A stretch of 54,412 nt of DNA. Source: Bacteroidota bacterium (GTDB lineage: Bacteria > Bacteroidota > Bacteroidia > UKL13-3). Numbering within the stretch: position 1 is the stretch's first letter; the number at the start of each line of letters is the position of its first letter. A program made the translations under genes and the position numbers. Under the pieces are notes generated by a model. The model made no database searches. It was not told where the DNA came from and saw only the letters and a program-made list of their open reading frames with translations. The stretch spans positions 1 to 54,412 of the forward strand of contig CANGGG010000012.1 in assembly GCA_947453415.1 (NCBI GenBank), in the 5' to 3' direction. Positions 16,518 to 25,827 of this stretch are shown one piece after another.

Positions 16518-17105
16518 GTGATAGCACATATTCAAGGAAAAATTAGCGAAAAAACGCCAGCATATATCGTGATAGATTGCAATGGGGTAGGATATGGAAT
16601 TCAAATTTCGTTAAATACTTTTGAGCAAATTAGTACTTTAAGCGAAGTAAAACTATTAACCCACTTAAGTATTAAAGAAGATTCGCATACACTTTATGGT
16701 TTTGCAGACGATGAGGAAAAACAACTTTTTCTTCAATTAATATCAGTAAGTGGTGTGGGAACAAATACTGCCCGAATGATATTGTCATCGTTAAAACCAG
16801 CCGAGGTAAAACATGCTATAGGAAGCGGAAATTGGACTTTGTTAAAATCAATAAAAGGAATTGGGCCAAAAACAGCCCAAAGATTAGTCATTGATTTACA
16901 AGATAAAATTAAGTTAATCAATCTAAATGAACCTCAAAACACCACAAGCGGTGTTAGGAATACCATGATAGAGCAAGCATTATCGGCTTTAATATCCTTA
17001 GGGTTTTCTAAAAATGAAGCTGAAAAAGTATTGATAAAAATAAGACAATCTAATCCAGAGTTTACCGTTGAACAATTGGTAAAACAATCGTTAAAACAAT
17101 TATAG
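16518..17105 (+). CDS. ruvA: Holliday junction branch migration subunit RuvA
   Basis: RuvA binds four-way junctions and loads the RuvB helicase. The GTG start gives MIAHIQGKISEKTPAYIVIDCNG, the OB-fold domain I. Domain II has two helix-hairpin-helix motifs, ISVSGVGTNTARMIL and IKGIGPKTAQRLVIDL. Domain III at about residues 147-195 is the flexible RuvB-binding part (ALSALISLGFSKNEAEKVL). The length of 195 is normal. It directly precedes sprA with a gap of about 96 bases, an arrangement that I recall from other Bacteroidota. Confidence 0.95.
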   Translation: MIAHIQGKISEKTPAYIVIDCNGVGYGIQISLNTFEQISTLSEVKLLTHLSIKEDSHTLYGFADDEEKQLFLQLISVSGVGTNTARMILSSLKPAEVKHAIGSGNWTLLKSIKGIGPKTAQRLVIDLQDKIKLINLNEPQNTTSGVRNTMIEQALSALISLGFSKNEAEKVLIKIRQSNPEFTVEQLVKQSLKQL

Positions 17106-17201
17106 TTTGCATCTAAAATATTGGTTTTAACAACAAATTTCCATATAATTTCACATAAACAATAAAAAAAACAGACAAAAGCCTATTCTTAAAAAAATAC
17201 A

Positions 17202-20200
17202 TTGATAATTAAAAGAAAACAACCGTTTATATTTCAATTAAGTATAGTTACTATTTTAAGTAGCATGGCCTTGGCATTGGTTTCGACCAATGATGTTAGA
17301 GCTATGCGCCTTCATAAAAGCTTTTATACGTCTCCGCCCGATAGTACAAAAAGGAAAGATACAATTATTAAAATGCCATTTCCTATTAAGGATAAAAAAC
17401 CTTGGGAAACATCGGGAAGTAAAAATCCTTTCGATTTAAATGATCCACCAAATATTAAAACCAAATATGAACTGGATGCTGAAAAAAACCAATACAATGT
17501 TTCGTCAAAAATAGGAAGTTATAACACAAAACTACCCGCAAGCGAAGGATTTAAAGAACGAATGGCTAATGAAAATAAAGTAGCTAATAAAAAATACTTT
17601 AACCAAAGAAGTCAAGCAAATAATTTTGCCAAAGGCAGTAATTTAATTCCCCCAATTATAGTTCCAAGTAAAATATTTGATAAAATATTTGGTAGTTCTA
17701 TCATTGACATTAGACCTAGAGGAAATGCTGAACTTATATTCTCATATAATGGAAACGAAGTTCGTAATCCTGCATTTTCATTGCGTCAGCAAAGTACTTC
17801 ACAATTTGATTTTAAGCAAAAAATACAGTTAAATGTAGCGGGTTCGGTTGGCGATAAGGTTAAAGTAAATATGAATTACGATACCGAAGCTACTTTTGAA
17901 TTTGAAAATCAAATGAAGTTAGATTATGCGGGCAAGGAAGATGATATTATAAAAAAAATAGAATTAGGAAACGTAAGTTTACCGTTAAACTCTACGCTAA
18001 TTCAAGGAAGTCAGAGTTTGTTTGGTGTAAAAGCCACCATGCAGTTTGGCAGATTAACAGCTACAACTGTTGTATCACAACAAAGAGGAAAAAGTTCAGA
18101 AACAACTTTACAAGGAGGTGCTACTAGTACCAAGTTTGAAATTCAGTCAAGTGCATACGACATGAATCGTCACTTTTTTTTAGCACAACATTTTTATCAA
18201 AGTTTTGACAATGCTGTAGGAAGATTACCAATTATTAATAGCAATGTAAATATTACACGTATAGAAGTTTGGGTTACTAATAGAACCAATGCTTTTGATA
18301 ATACCAGAAACATATTGGCTTTAGCCGATTTAGGAGAGGCAAGCCAAAGAATTAATAAATATTGGAGTGTAAATACAAGTCCTTTTGATACTGTATTAGG
18401 TAATCAGGTGAATGGATTATGGGGTTATTTAAAAGGAAGAGGAAATGTGGCTACTACTACAGGTGCTATTACTTATCCTTCTGTTTCAGGTAATTTAAGC
18501 CAAGAAAAAAATGTATTGAATCAATTAAAATTTGATGAGTCAGTAACTGGTTTAAAGGCACAGAGTCAGTACATGTTTGTGGGCCAGTCTAGGCTATTAA
18601 ATCCAACTGAATACACTTATAATGCTCGTTTAGGCTTTATTTCATTGAACCAAGCCTTAAACAATGACGATGTATTAATGGTGGCTTATTCTGGTAATGT
18701 TGGTGGCGTTGATTTTCAAATTGGAGAATTTAGTTCCGATAAAGCACCAGATGCGGTCAATCCAAATGTGTTGTTTTTAAAAATGTTAAAAGGGCCATCG
18801 CAACGACCAGATTTACCCACTTGGAAGTTAATGATGAAGAATGTATATTCACTTAATTCATTTGGAATTCAACCAACAAATTTTAAATTAAATGTAATTT
18901 ATGCCGATGATCCGTCAGGAGCCGATTTAAACTATTTGCCAGTTAAAAATGAACCCTTGATTAATAACCAAGCATTGCTAAATGTATTTAATTTAGACAA
19001 TATGAACTTGCAGCAAGAGCGAGTTCAAGATGGAGTTTTTGATTATGTAGAAGGCATCACTGTGATATCGCAAACAGGTAGAATTATATTGCCATCGGTA
19101 GAGCCGTTTGGGAAATATTTGAAAAGTAAGTTTGTAAATAATCCCACCTTAGCCGATTATTATTGCTTTCATGCATTGTATGATAGTACAAAATTTGCGG
19201 CCATTCAATTACCACAATATGATAAATTTTATTTATCGGGCTCATTTCAAGGCCAATCAAACAATGAAATTTCAGTTGGTTCTACTAATTTGCAACCTGG
19301 CTCTGTAAGGGTTACCGCCAATGGCGCTCCTTTAACAGAAAACGTTGACTATACCGTTGATTACAGTTTGGGAAGAGTAAGAATTGTAAATACTGCTTTG
19401 TTAAACTCAGGTGCGGCTATTAAAGTTTCTAGTGAAGGAAATAGTTTGTTTAATGTGCAGCAAAAAACATTAGTAGGAGCTAGGTTAGATTATAAAGTTC
19501 ACAAGGATTTGATGTTTGGTTCCACATTGATTTATATGAATGAAAAACCATTGACACAAATAGTGAACGTGGGAGAAGAACCCATTTCAAATATGGTGGT
19601 TGGTTTTGATGGAACTTATAGAAAAGATTCAAGATTTTTAACAAAAATGGTAGATAGATTGCCATTTATTTCCACCAAAGTACCTTCATCTATAGCTGTA
19701 ACTGGTGAATATGCACAGTTAATTCCTGGAGTAAATAGCGCTTTAAGTCAGGGTGGAACTGGTTATATTGATAATTTTGAAAATGCAGAAATTCCTTTTG
19801 ATTTAAAAACTCAAAACAGTTGGTTTTTAGCTAGTACACCACAAGGACAATCTGATTTGTTTCCTGAAGGAAATTTATTTAACACTTTAGAAAATGGCAC
19901 AAAGCGAGCAAAATTAGCTTGGTACTCTATATCTACAAGTTTTCAAAATACGAGTGATCCTTATATGCCTCAACATATAAAGGACAATCCGGCATCAATA
20001 TCAAAACATAATGTTCGTCAAATTTATGTGAAAGATATTTTTAAAGGGAAACAAATTCAAGCTGGTTTACCAAATACACAACCTACATTTGATTTGTCAT
20101 TTTATCCAAAAGAAAGAGGTCCATATAATTTTAATGTAAAAGATTTATTAGACAATGGAAAGTTAAACAATCCTCAAAATAATTGGGGAGGGATCATGAG

Positions 20201-23200
20201 AAGAATTGATCAAAACGATTTTGAACAATCAAATATTGATTACATTGAAATTTGGATGCAAAATCCTTATGAAGACAATCCGAATAGCAACGATAAAGGA
20301 GAACTTTTTATAAACCTTGGGAATGTAAGTGAAGATGTTTTAAGGGATAACAGGCGTTCTGCCGAAAATGGTTTGAGTAAGGAAACAGATACAACTGTTT
20401 GGGGTAGAGTACCTAAACAACCTGTTATAAATTTTGCGTTTGATGCTGATGCCAATCAAAGATTACAACAAGATGTTGGGTTAGATGGTTTAAATGATGA
20501 TGGGGAAAGAGCATTTTTTGATAGCTTATATGTAAAAGAAGTTGCAAAAAAATTTGGTCCTACTACTACTGCCTATAAACAAGCCGTTGATGATCCATCG
20601 GGAGATAATTACCATTTTTATTTAGGTGGCGATTTTGATGCTGCGCAATTAGATGTTTTGCAACGTTATAAAGACTTTAACCAAACTCAAGGAAACTCAC
20701 CTGTGATCGGGCAAGGTAGGGAAACTGCTTATCCAACTGCAGCTACTAACCAACCCGATGTAGAAGATTTAAACAAGGATTTTACTACCAATGACATTGA
20801 AGCTTATTTTCAGTATAAAATTGATATTGGTAAAGATAAATTTGTAATTGGAAAAAATTATGTAACCGACAGTGTAAGAAGTTCTGTTCAGTTTGCTAAT
20901 AACGATGTAGCTGAAGAAACTTGGTATCAATTAAAAATTCCAATTAAAGAGTTTCAAAAGCAAGTTGGTGATATTACTGATTTTAAATCGGTGAGATTCA
21001 TGCGGATGTTCATGAGAGGATTTCAGGATAGTACAGTTTTACGTTTTGCCTATTTGCAATTAGTAAGAGCCGATTGGAGAAAATATACTGGAAACCTAGA
21101 AGCTGGTGGAGAACACAAACCAGTGGATCCAACTGATAATACCCAGTTTGTTGTTTCTACTGTAAATATTGAAAAAAATAGTGGCAGAACTCCTGTAGCT
21201 TATACCACTCCTCCAGGTATTAGTAGACAAACAGATTTTAGTTCGCCACAAGCTGTTAAACAAAATGAGCAAGCAATTTCATTATTGGTTTGTAACCTAA
21301 AAGATGGAGATGCGAGGGCTGCATTTAAAAATGCAACTGTTGACATGCGTCAATATTCCAAACTTCGTGTATTTGTTCATGCTGAAAGTTATCAATCAAA
21401 AAGTGGTGATTTACGCGCGTTTGTTCGTTTTGGAACCGACATGATTAATAATTATTATGAATATGAAATACCTTTAAATTTAACAACTTTAATGGGAACT
21501 AGCGATCCAAATGAAGTTTGGGCAAACGAAATTGTAATAACATTAGAAGATTTAATAGATGCTAAAATTGCAAGGAACAATGCCAATTGGGCTTTTACTC
21601 TTCCTTTTTCTATTCAAAAAGGAAATGGTAAAGTAACTGTAGTTGGTATGCCCGATTTTAGTCAATGTAAAGTATTTATGTTAGGTATTAGAAATCCTAA
21701 AAAAGAAAGTGGTAGTTTAACTGATAATGGACTTCCAGTTTGTGGTGAAGTTTGGTTCAATGAACTTAGAATGACAGAGTTTAATACACGTGGTGGATGG
21801 GCTGCTACCGGAAGGTTGCAAGCAAAATTAGCCGATTTCGGAAATGTTCAATTGTCGGGAAGTGTAATTACAAATGGTTGGGGTGGAGTTGATAAAAAAC
21901 TACAACAACGCGCCATGGATGATACTTACAAATATGATGTGAGTTCAAACTTTGAATTAGGTAAATTCTTTCCAGTAAAGTCAGGTTTAACAATTCCGTT
22001 TTTCTTTTCTTATGGTAATACTTTAATCCGACCATTGTATAATCCGCTTAATTTAGATACTAAATTACAAAAAGAGTTAACTCAAACAACCAATCAGGAA
22101 CGGAAAGATTATATTTCAAGGGCCTCAGATGATATTACAACACAGCGCGCTTTGAACTTTACCAATGTTAGAAAAAATATAGTTGGCGGAAAAAAAATGT
22201 ATCCTTGGAGTGTAGAAAATTTATCAGCAACTTTTTCATTCAATGAAACCTATAGAAGAAACCAGCAGTATGCAAGTTATATGCTTCAAATTTATCAATC
22301 TGTTTTAGCCTATAATTATACATTTACCAATAAACCAATTGAGCCTTTTGCTAAGCTTATAAAATCGAAACATTTGGCTTTGATAAAAGACATTAACTTT
22401 AATTATTTGCCATCAAGTTGGGGTTTAAGGTTTCAATTAGATAGGCGTTATGGAGAAACGATCAATAGAACCAATGACAATACTGGTGGTTCAGTTTTTA
22501 TTCCTGCCTATTACGATAAACTTTATACCATGAAAAGAACCTACGATTTGGGTTGGAACTTAACTAAAAGTATAAAGCTAGATTATAATGCAATTGCAGA
22601 TGCTAGGATTGACGAACCAAATGGTAGAATTGATGAATCGACTCAGGATAAACGCGATACTATAAGTAATAATTTACTAAAAGGAGGAAGACTTACACAG
22701 TTTAACCAAACCATTAGGGGAACCTATACTATTCCAATTAACAAATTACCACTTTTAGATTTTATCAATCAATCAACCTATAGTTATTCTGTAAATTACC
22801 AATGGAAGCAAGCGCCACCTGCTGCAGATAGTTTAGGAAATACTATTCAAAATTCTCGTCAGCAACAAATAAATATTGGTGCTAATTTAATCACATTATA
22901 TAATAAAGTAAAGTTTTTAAAAGATATAAATACTCCAACTACTGCTAAAAAAAGTATTCCAAGACCAAAACAGCCAACTGGGCCAAAAGGTAAAAATGGA
23001 AAAGCTTTGCAGCCTGAAGAAGATCAAGAAAAAGAAGCAAGAGAAATTCCCGTTTTGGCCAAAACTTTTTTCAAAATGTTAATGGGAGTTAAGAATGTAA
23101 CTGGTGCATATAGTTTAACAGAAGGAACAATGTTGCCAGGCTTTAAACCAAAACCAGATATTTTAGGTAATAATTCTGATTTATCAGCTCCAGGTTATGG

Positions 23201-24410
23201 TTTTATTTTAGGAGATCAAAATTCTAGTTTCAGGTATGATGCAGCCAAAAATGGTTGGTTGGCCAATGATTCTAGAATGAATAATGCCTTTGCCCAAAAT
23301 ATTCAAGAACGTATAAACGGAACAATAACTATAGATCCAGTTGAGGATTTAAGAATTGTATTATCATTTGAAAGGTCAAATCAAAGGAATATCACTTCTA
23401 TTTTTAGGTATAATGATTTAGACAGTTCTTTCAAAGATTTTGGTTTTCAAGAAAGTGGTACATTTAGTACCAGCTATGGAACTTGGAATACAGCTTTTTC
23501 ACCCGAAAATAGTGATGGAATTTCTCAAGTTTTTAGACAATTTGAACAAAATAGAAAAGAAATATCTGAACGTTTAGCTATTGAAAAATTTGGTTCTACA
23601 CAAGGCCTAGCTCGTGATACTTTTGGATATGTTGTTGGTTATAGCAAAACAAGTCAAGATGTATTGATTCCAGCATTTTTAGCTGCCTACAGCGGAACTA
23701 ATGTAAATGCTGTTGATTTGTCACCTTTCCCTAAATTACCTATTCCAAATTGGTCTGTAAATTATAATGGTTTATCAAAACTTAAATTTGTTAAAAATTG
23801 GGCATCAAATATTGCCTTAAGTCATCGCTATTCGTCTACTTATACCGTTGGAAATTTTTTAACCCCTTCAGCTATTAATAGAGATACTGCCGCTGGTGTT
23901 ACTGATTTTCTTTCACAATTTATTATTAGAACCGTAAGTATTACAGAACGTTTTGCTCCTTTATTTGGAGTGGAAGTAACCTTGGTAAATAATGTAACAG
24001 CATCGGTAAAATATAATAAAGATAGAACTGTAAATTTGGCCTTGGGTAATCGCCAGTTAAATGAACAATTAGGCGAAGAATTTACTTTTGGAATGGGTTA
24101 CAGAACAAAAAAGCTTAAAATACCTATTGGTAAAACACGTCAATTAGTGTTAGACAATGATATCAATTTTAGGCTTGATTTTTCTTATAGGGAAAACGTT
24201 ACTAAAGTTAGAAACATAGATGTTGAAACCAATATTCCAGTTCTTGGTCAAACAATTTATAGTTTTAGACCAAGTGTAGAATACCAAATAAATACCAAGC
24301 TTATGCTGCGTATTTTCTATGACAGACGCCAAACAAATCCTTTAACATCGAACCAATACCCAACTGTTATATCTAGTGGTGGGTTTAGTTTAAGGTACAC
24401 CATCCAATAA
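17202..24410 (+). CDS. sprA: Type IX secretion outer-membrane translocon SprA (Sov)
   Basis: SprA is the giant beta-barrel channel of the T9SS; it passes folded proteins carrying C-terminal sorting domains across the outer membrane. The protein is 2402 residues, about the size of the Flavobacterium protein. It opens with a signal-like hydrophobic segment and a Pro/Lys-rich region. The N-terminal SprA region (IDIRPRGNAELIFSYNGNEV, VNMNYDTEATFEFENQMKLDY) follows, then a very long strand-rich barrel with GGWAATGRLQAKLADFGNVQLSGS-type elements (WAATGRL near residue 1530) and a final aromatic-ended strand (GGFSLRYTIQ). The start is TTG (17202), chosen because it gives the basic leader IIKRKQPF. 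At least three putative clients are encoded in this window (7621, 25828, 37990). Confidence 0.95.
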   Translation: MIIKRKQPFIFQLSIVTILSSMALALVSTNDVRAMRLHKSFYTSPPDSTKRKDTIIKMPFPIKDKKPWETSGSKNPFDLNDPPNIKTKYELDAEKNQYNVSSKIGSYNTKLPASEGFKERMANENKVANKKYFNQRSQANNFAKGSNLIPPIIVPSKIFDKIFGSSIIDIRPRGNAELIFSYNGNEVRNPAFSLRQQSTSQFDFKQKIQLNVAGSVGDKVKVNMNYDTEATFEFENQMKLDYAGKEDDIIKKIELGNVSLPLNSTLIQGSQSLFGVKATMQFGRLTATTVVSQQRGKSSETTLQGGATSTKFEIQSSAYDMNRHFFLAQHFYQSFDNAVGRLPIINSNVNITRIEVWVTNRTNAFDNTRNILALADLGEASQRINKYWSVNTSPFDTVLGNQVNGLWGYLKGRGNVATTTGAITYPSVSGNLSQEKNVLNQLKFDESVTGLKAQSQYMFVGQSRLLNPTEYTYNARLGFISLNQALNNDDVLMVAYSGNVGGVDFQIGEFSSDKAPDAVNPNVLFLKMLKGPSQRPDLPTWKLMMKNVYSLNSFGIQPTNFKLNVIYADDPSGADLNYLPVKNEPLINNQALLNVFNLDNMNLQQERVQDGVFDYVEGITVISQTGRIILPSVEPFGKYLKSKFVNNPTLADYYCFHALYDSTKFAAIQLPQYDKFYLSGSFQGQSNNEISVGSTNLQPGSVRVTANGAPLTENVDYTVDYSLGRVRIVNTALLNSGAAIKVSSEGNSLFNVQQKTLVGARLDYKVHKDLMFGSTLIYMNEKPLTQIVNVGEEPISNMVVGFDGTYRKDSRFLTKMVDRLPFISTKVPSSIAVTGEYAQLIPGVNSALSQGGTGYIDNFENAEIPFDLKTQNSWFLASTPQGQSDLFPEGNLFNTLENGTKRAKLAWYSISTSFQNTSDPYMPQHIKDNPASISKHNVRQIYVKDIFKGKQIQAGLPNTQPTFDLSFYPKERGPYNFNVKDLLDNGKLNNPQNNWGGIMRRIDQNDFEQSNIDYIEIWMQNPYEDNPNSNDKGELFINLGNVSEDVLRDNRRSAENGLSKETDTTVWGRVPKQPVINFAFDADANQRLQQDVGLDGLNDDGERAFFDSLYVKEVAKKFGPTTTAYKQAVDDPSGDNYHFYLGGDFDAAQLDVLQRYKDFNQTQGNSPVIGQGRETAYPTAATNQPDVEDLNKDFTTNDIEAYFQYKIDIGKDKFVIGKNYVTDSVRSSVQFANNDVAEETWYQLKIPIKEFQKQVGDITDFKSVRFMRMFMRGFQDSTVLRFAYLQLVRADWRKYTGNLEAGGEHKPVDPTDNTQFVVSTVNIEKNSGRTPVAYTTPPGISRQTDFSSPQAVKQNEQAISLLVCNLKDGDARAAFKNATVDMRQYSKLRVFVHAESYQSKSGDLRAFVRFGTDMINNYYEYEIPLNLTTLMGTSDPNEVWANEIVITLEDLIDAKIARNNANWAFTLPFSIQKGNGKVTVVGMPDFSQCKVFMLGIRNPKKESGSLTDNGLPVCGEVWFNELRMTEFNTRGGWAATGRLQAKLADFGNVQLSGSVITNGWGGVDKKLQQRAMDDTYKYDVSSNFELGKFFPVKSGLTIPFFFSYGNTLIRPLYNPLNLDTKLQKELTQTTNQERKDYISRASDDITTQRALNFTNVRKNIVGGKKMYPWSVENLSATFSFNETYRRNQQYASYMLQIYQSVLAYNYTFTNKPIEPFAKLIKSKHLALIKDINFNYLPSSWGLRFQLDRRYGETINRTNDNTGGSVFIPAYYDKLYTMKRTYDLGWNLTKSIKLDYNAIADARIDEPNGRIDESTQDKRDTISNNLLKGGRLTQFNQTIRGTYTIPINKLPLLDFINQSTYSYSVNYQWKQAPPAADSLGNTIQNSRQQQINIGANLITLYNKVKFLKDINTPTTAKKSIPRPKQPTGPKGKNGKALQPEEDQEKEAREIPVLAKTFFKMLMGVKNVTGAYSLTEGTMLPGFKPKPDILGNNSDLSAPGYGFILGDQNSSFRYDAAKNGWLANDSRMNNAFAQNIQERINGTITIDPVEDLRIVLSFERSNQRNITSIFRYNDLDSSFKDFGFQESGTFSTSYGTWNTAFSPENSDGISQVFRQFEQNRKEISERLAIEKFGSTQGLARDTFGYVVGYSKTSQDVLIPAFLAAYSGTNVNAVDLSPFPKLPIPNWSVNYNGLSKLKFVKNWASNIALSHRYSSTYTVGNFLTPSAINRDTAAGVTDFLSQFIIRTVSITERFAPLFGVEVTLVNNVTASVKYNKDRTVNLALGNRQLNEQLGEEFTFGMGYRTKKLKIPIGKTRQLVLDNDINFRLDFSYRENVTKVRNIDVETNIPVLGQTIYSFRPSVEYQINTKLMLRIFYDRRQTNPLTSNQYPTVISSGGFSLRYTIQ

Positions 24411-24433
24411 AAATTATTTACCTGACTATTAAT

Positions 24434-24486
24434 TACATGTATATACATATAAAATAGTTCTTGTATATTGTATGTATATACATGTA
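24434..24486 (+). promoter_or_regulatory. Twin-palindrome operator upstream of marR
   Basis: A 16-bp sequence, tacatgtatatacata, at 24434-24449 recurs as its exact reverse complement at 24471-24486. Each copy contains the 12-bp perfect palindrome ATGTATATACAT (24437-24448 and 24472-24483), with centres 35 bp apart. MarR dimers bind such inverted repeats, so self-repression by the next gene is a direct inference. I do not see the motif before yceI. Confidence 0.7.
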
Positions 24487-24509
24487 TTTTGCATCAGCAT
24501 TTGAAAGCA

Positions 24510-24971
24510 ATGGGATTAGAAGAAGAAATAAAGCAGAAAGAATTTAAAAATAAACAGCAAAGGGCTTTTTTAAATTTGATTTTTACTGCCGGACATTTAA
24601 ATTTAGCTCAAACCCGTTTTTTCAAACCATACAGTTTAAGTGCGCAGCAATACAATGTATTGAGAATATTAAGAGGCCAAAATGGAAATCCTGTTACCAT
24701 AGGATTGATTCAAGAAAGAATGTTAGACATTCAATCAAATGCTTCAAGATTAATAGATAAATTAGAAGAAAAAAAATTAGTTCTGCGAATTGTTTGTCCA
24801 AAAGATAAACGCCAAATGGACATTACAATTACCCAGGATGGTTTGGAAATTTTAAAAGAATTAGATGACAAACTTGACAGTAATGAAAATCGAATCATAT
24901 TAACAGATGAAGAGTCAGATTTGTTAAACGACTTGCTTAATAAAATAAGAGAAAAAAGCAATAGGCAATAA
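24510..24971 (+). CDS. MarR-family transcriptional regulator
   Basis: This is a winged-helix dimeric regulator. The core reads LSAQQYNVLRILRGQ, VTIGLIQERMLDIQSNASRLIDKLEEKKLVLR and CPKDKRQMDITITQDGLEIL, matching the MarR helix-turn-helix and wing. An earlier ATG at 24468 is in frame but would place the start inside the second operator palindrome, so I chose ATG 24510, giving 153 residues. The two palindromes upstream suggest autoregulation. The YceI gene 78 bases downstream, with only AT-rich DNA and a palindrome between, is a common partner and a likely target. The inducer is unknown. Confidence 0.88.
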   Translation: MGLEEEIKQKEFKNKQQRAFLNLIFTAGHLNLAQTRFFKPYSLSAQQYNVLRILRGQNGNPVTIGLIQERMLDIQSNASRLIDKLEEKKLVLRIVCPKDKRQMDITITQDGLEILKELDDKLDSNENRIILTDEESDLLNDLLNKIREKSNRQ

Positions 24972-24998
24972 GCTCCCGATGCATCGGGATGCAATAAG
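24965..24998. mobile_element. 18-bp palindromic insert flanked by 8-bp direct repeats
   Basis: The segment ctcccgatgcatcgggat (24973-24990) sits exactly between two copies of gcaataag (24965-24972 and 24991-24998). The left copy contains the marR stop codon. This is what a small palindromic element with an 8-bp target duplication would look like. The same 16-bp core occurs at 12091-12106 but without such flanking repeats. Confidence 0.5.
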
Positions 24999-25049
24999 TA
25001 ATAAAATAATAAAAATAAACAAAAAACAATTTAAACAAAAAAAACAAAC

Positions 25050-25664
25050 ATGAAAAAGTTAATCATCGCTGCAGTAGCAGTATTATCATTAGTTGCAGTA
25101 GCATTTAAGCCAGCAACAAAAAACGCAACTTCTTACAAAGTAAATGCGGAGCAATCAAGCTTTAATTGGGTAGCTAAAAAAGTAACGGGCGACCACAAGG
25201 GTTTAGTGAAAATTGCTGCGGGTTCAATTGAAACTGACGGAAAAAATTTAACAGGTGGCAATTTTGATATTGACATGACAACTATTACTTGTACAGATTT
25301 AACTGGCGAATGGAATGAAAAATTGATTGGTCATTTAAACTCTCCAGATTTTTTTAGTGTTGATAATTTCAAAACAGCTAATTTGAAAATTAAATCTGCG
25401 AATGAAATTAAAGGTGTTAAAGCTGGTGCTGATAATTACAATGTAGTAGCTGATTTAACAATTAAAGGAATTACTAAAGAAATTACCTTTCCTGCATTTG
25501 TAGTTATTAAAAAAACGGGTGAAGTTGTAGCAAACGCCAGCTTTGATATTGACAGAACTGCTTATGATATTAAGTATGGTTCTAAAAGTTTCTTCGAGGG
25601 AATTGGCGACAAAGCTATTGATGATAAATTCAATGTAAAAGTTAGAATTGTAGCAACTAAATAA
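25050..25664 (+). CDS. YceI-family periplasmic protein
   Basis: It is a lipocalin-like protein of the YceI family that binds isoprenoid-type lipids in characterised members. The signal peptide is MKKLIIAAVAVLSLVAVAF. The mature part has the family pattern: YKVNAEQSSFNWVAKKVTGDHKG, GGNFDIDMTTI, LIGHLNSPDFFSV, DLTIKGITKEITFP, SFDIDRTAYDIKYG. The length of 204 is typical. It follows a MarR-type gene, which probably controls it. An intrinsic terminator follows the stop. Confidence 0.9.
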   Translation: MKKLIIAAVAVLSLVAVAFKPATKNATSYKVNAEQSSFNWVAKKVTGDHKGLVKIAAGSIETDGKNLTGGNFDIDMTTITCTDLTGEWNEKLIGHLNSPDFFSVDNFKTANLKIKSANEIKGVKAGADNYNVVADLTIKGITKEITFPAFVVIKKTGEVVANASFDIDRTAYDIKYGSKSFFEGIGDKAIDDKFNVKVRIVATK

Positions 25665-25684
25665 TATTAATTTGTTTTGCACGT

Positions 25685-25718
25685 AAAGCTCGTTTCAGTA
25701 ATGAAGCGGGCTTTTTTT
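25685..25718 (+). terminator. Intrinsic terminator after yceI
   Basis: The stem AAAGCTCGTTTC/GAAGCGGGCTTT (two wobble pairs, short loop) is followed by seven Ts, about 20 bases after the stop codon. Confidence 0.85.
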
Positions 25719-25827
25719 GTTCATACTATATTGATTTGGTGATTTATTATAACATTCAAATAATGTAAATAATAAAGTGTTTATTTGATGAAATTTATTT
25801 ACAAAAGTTTTTAAAATTAAATCATAA

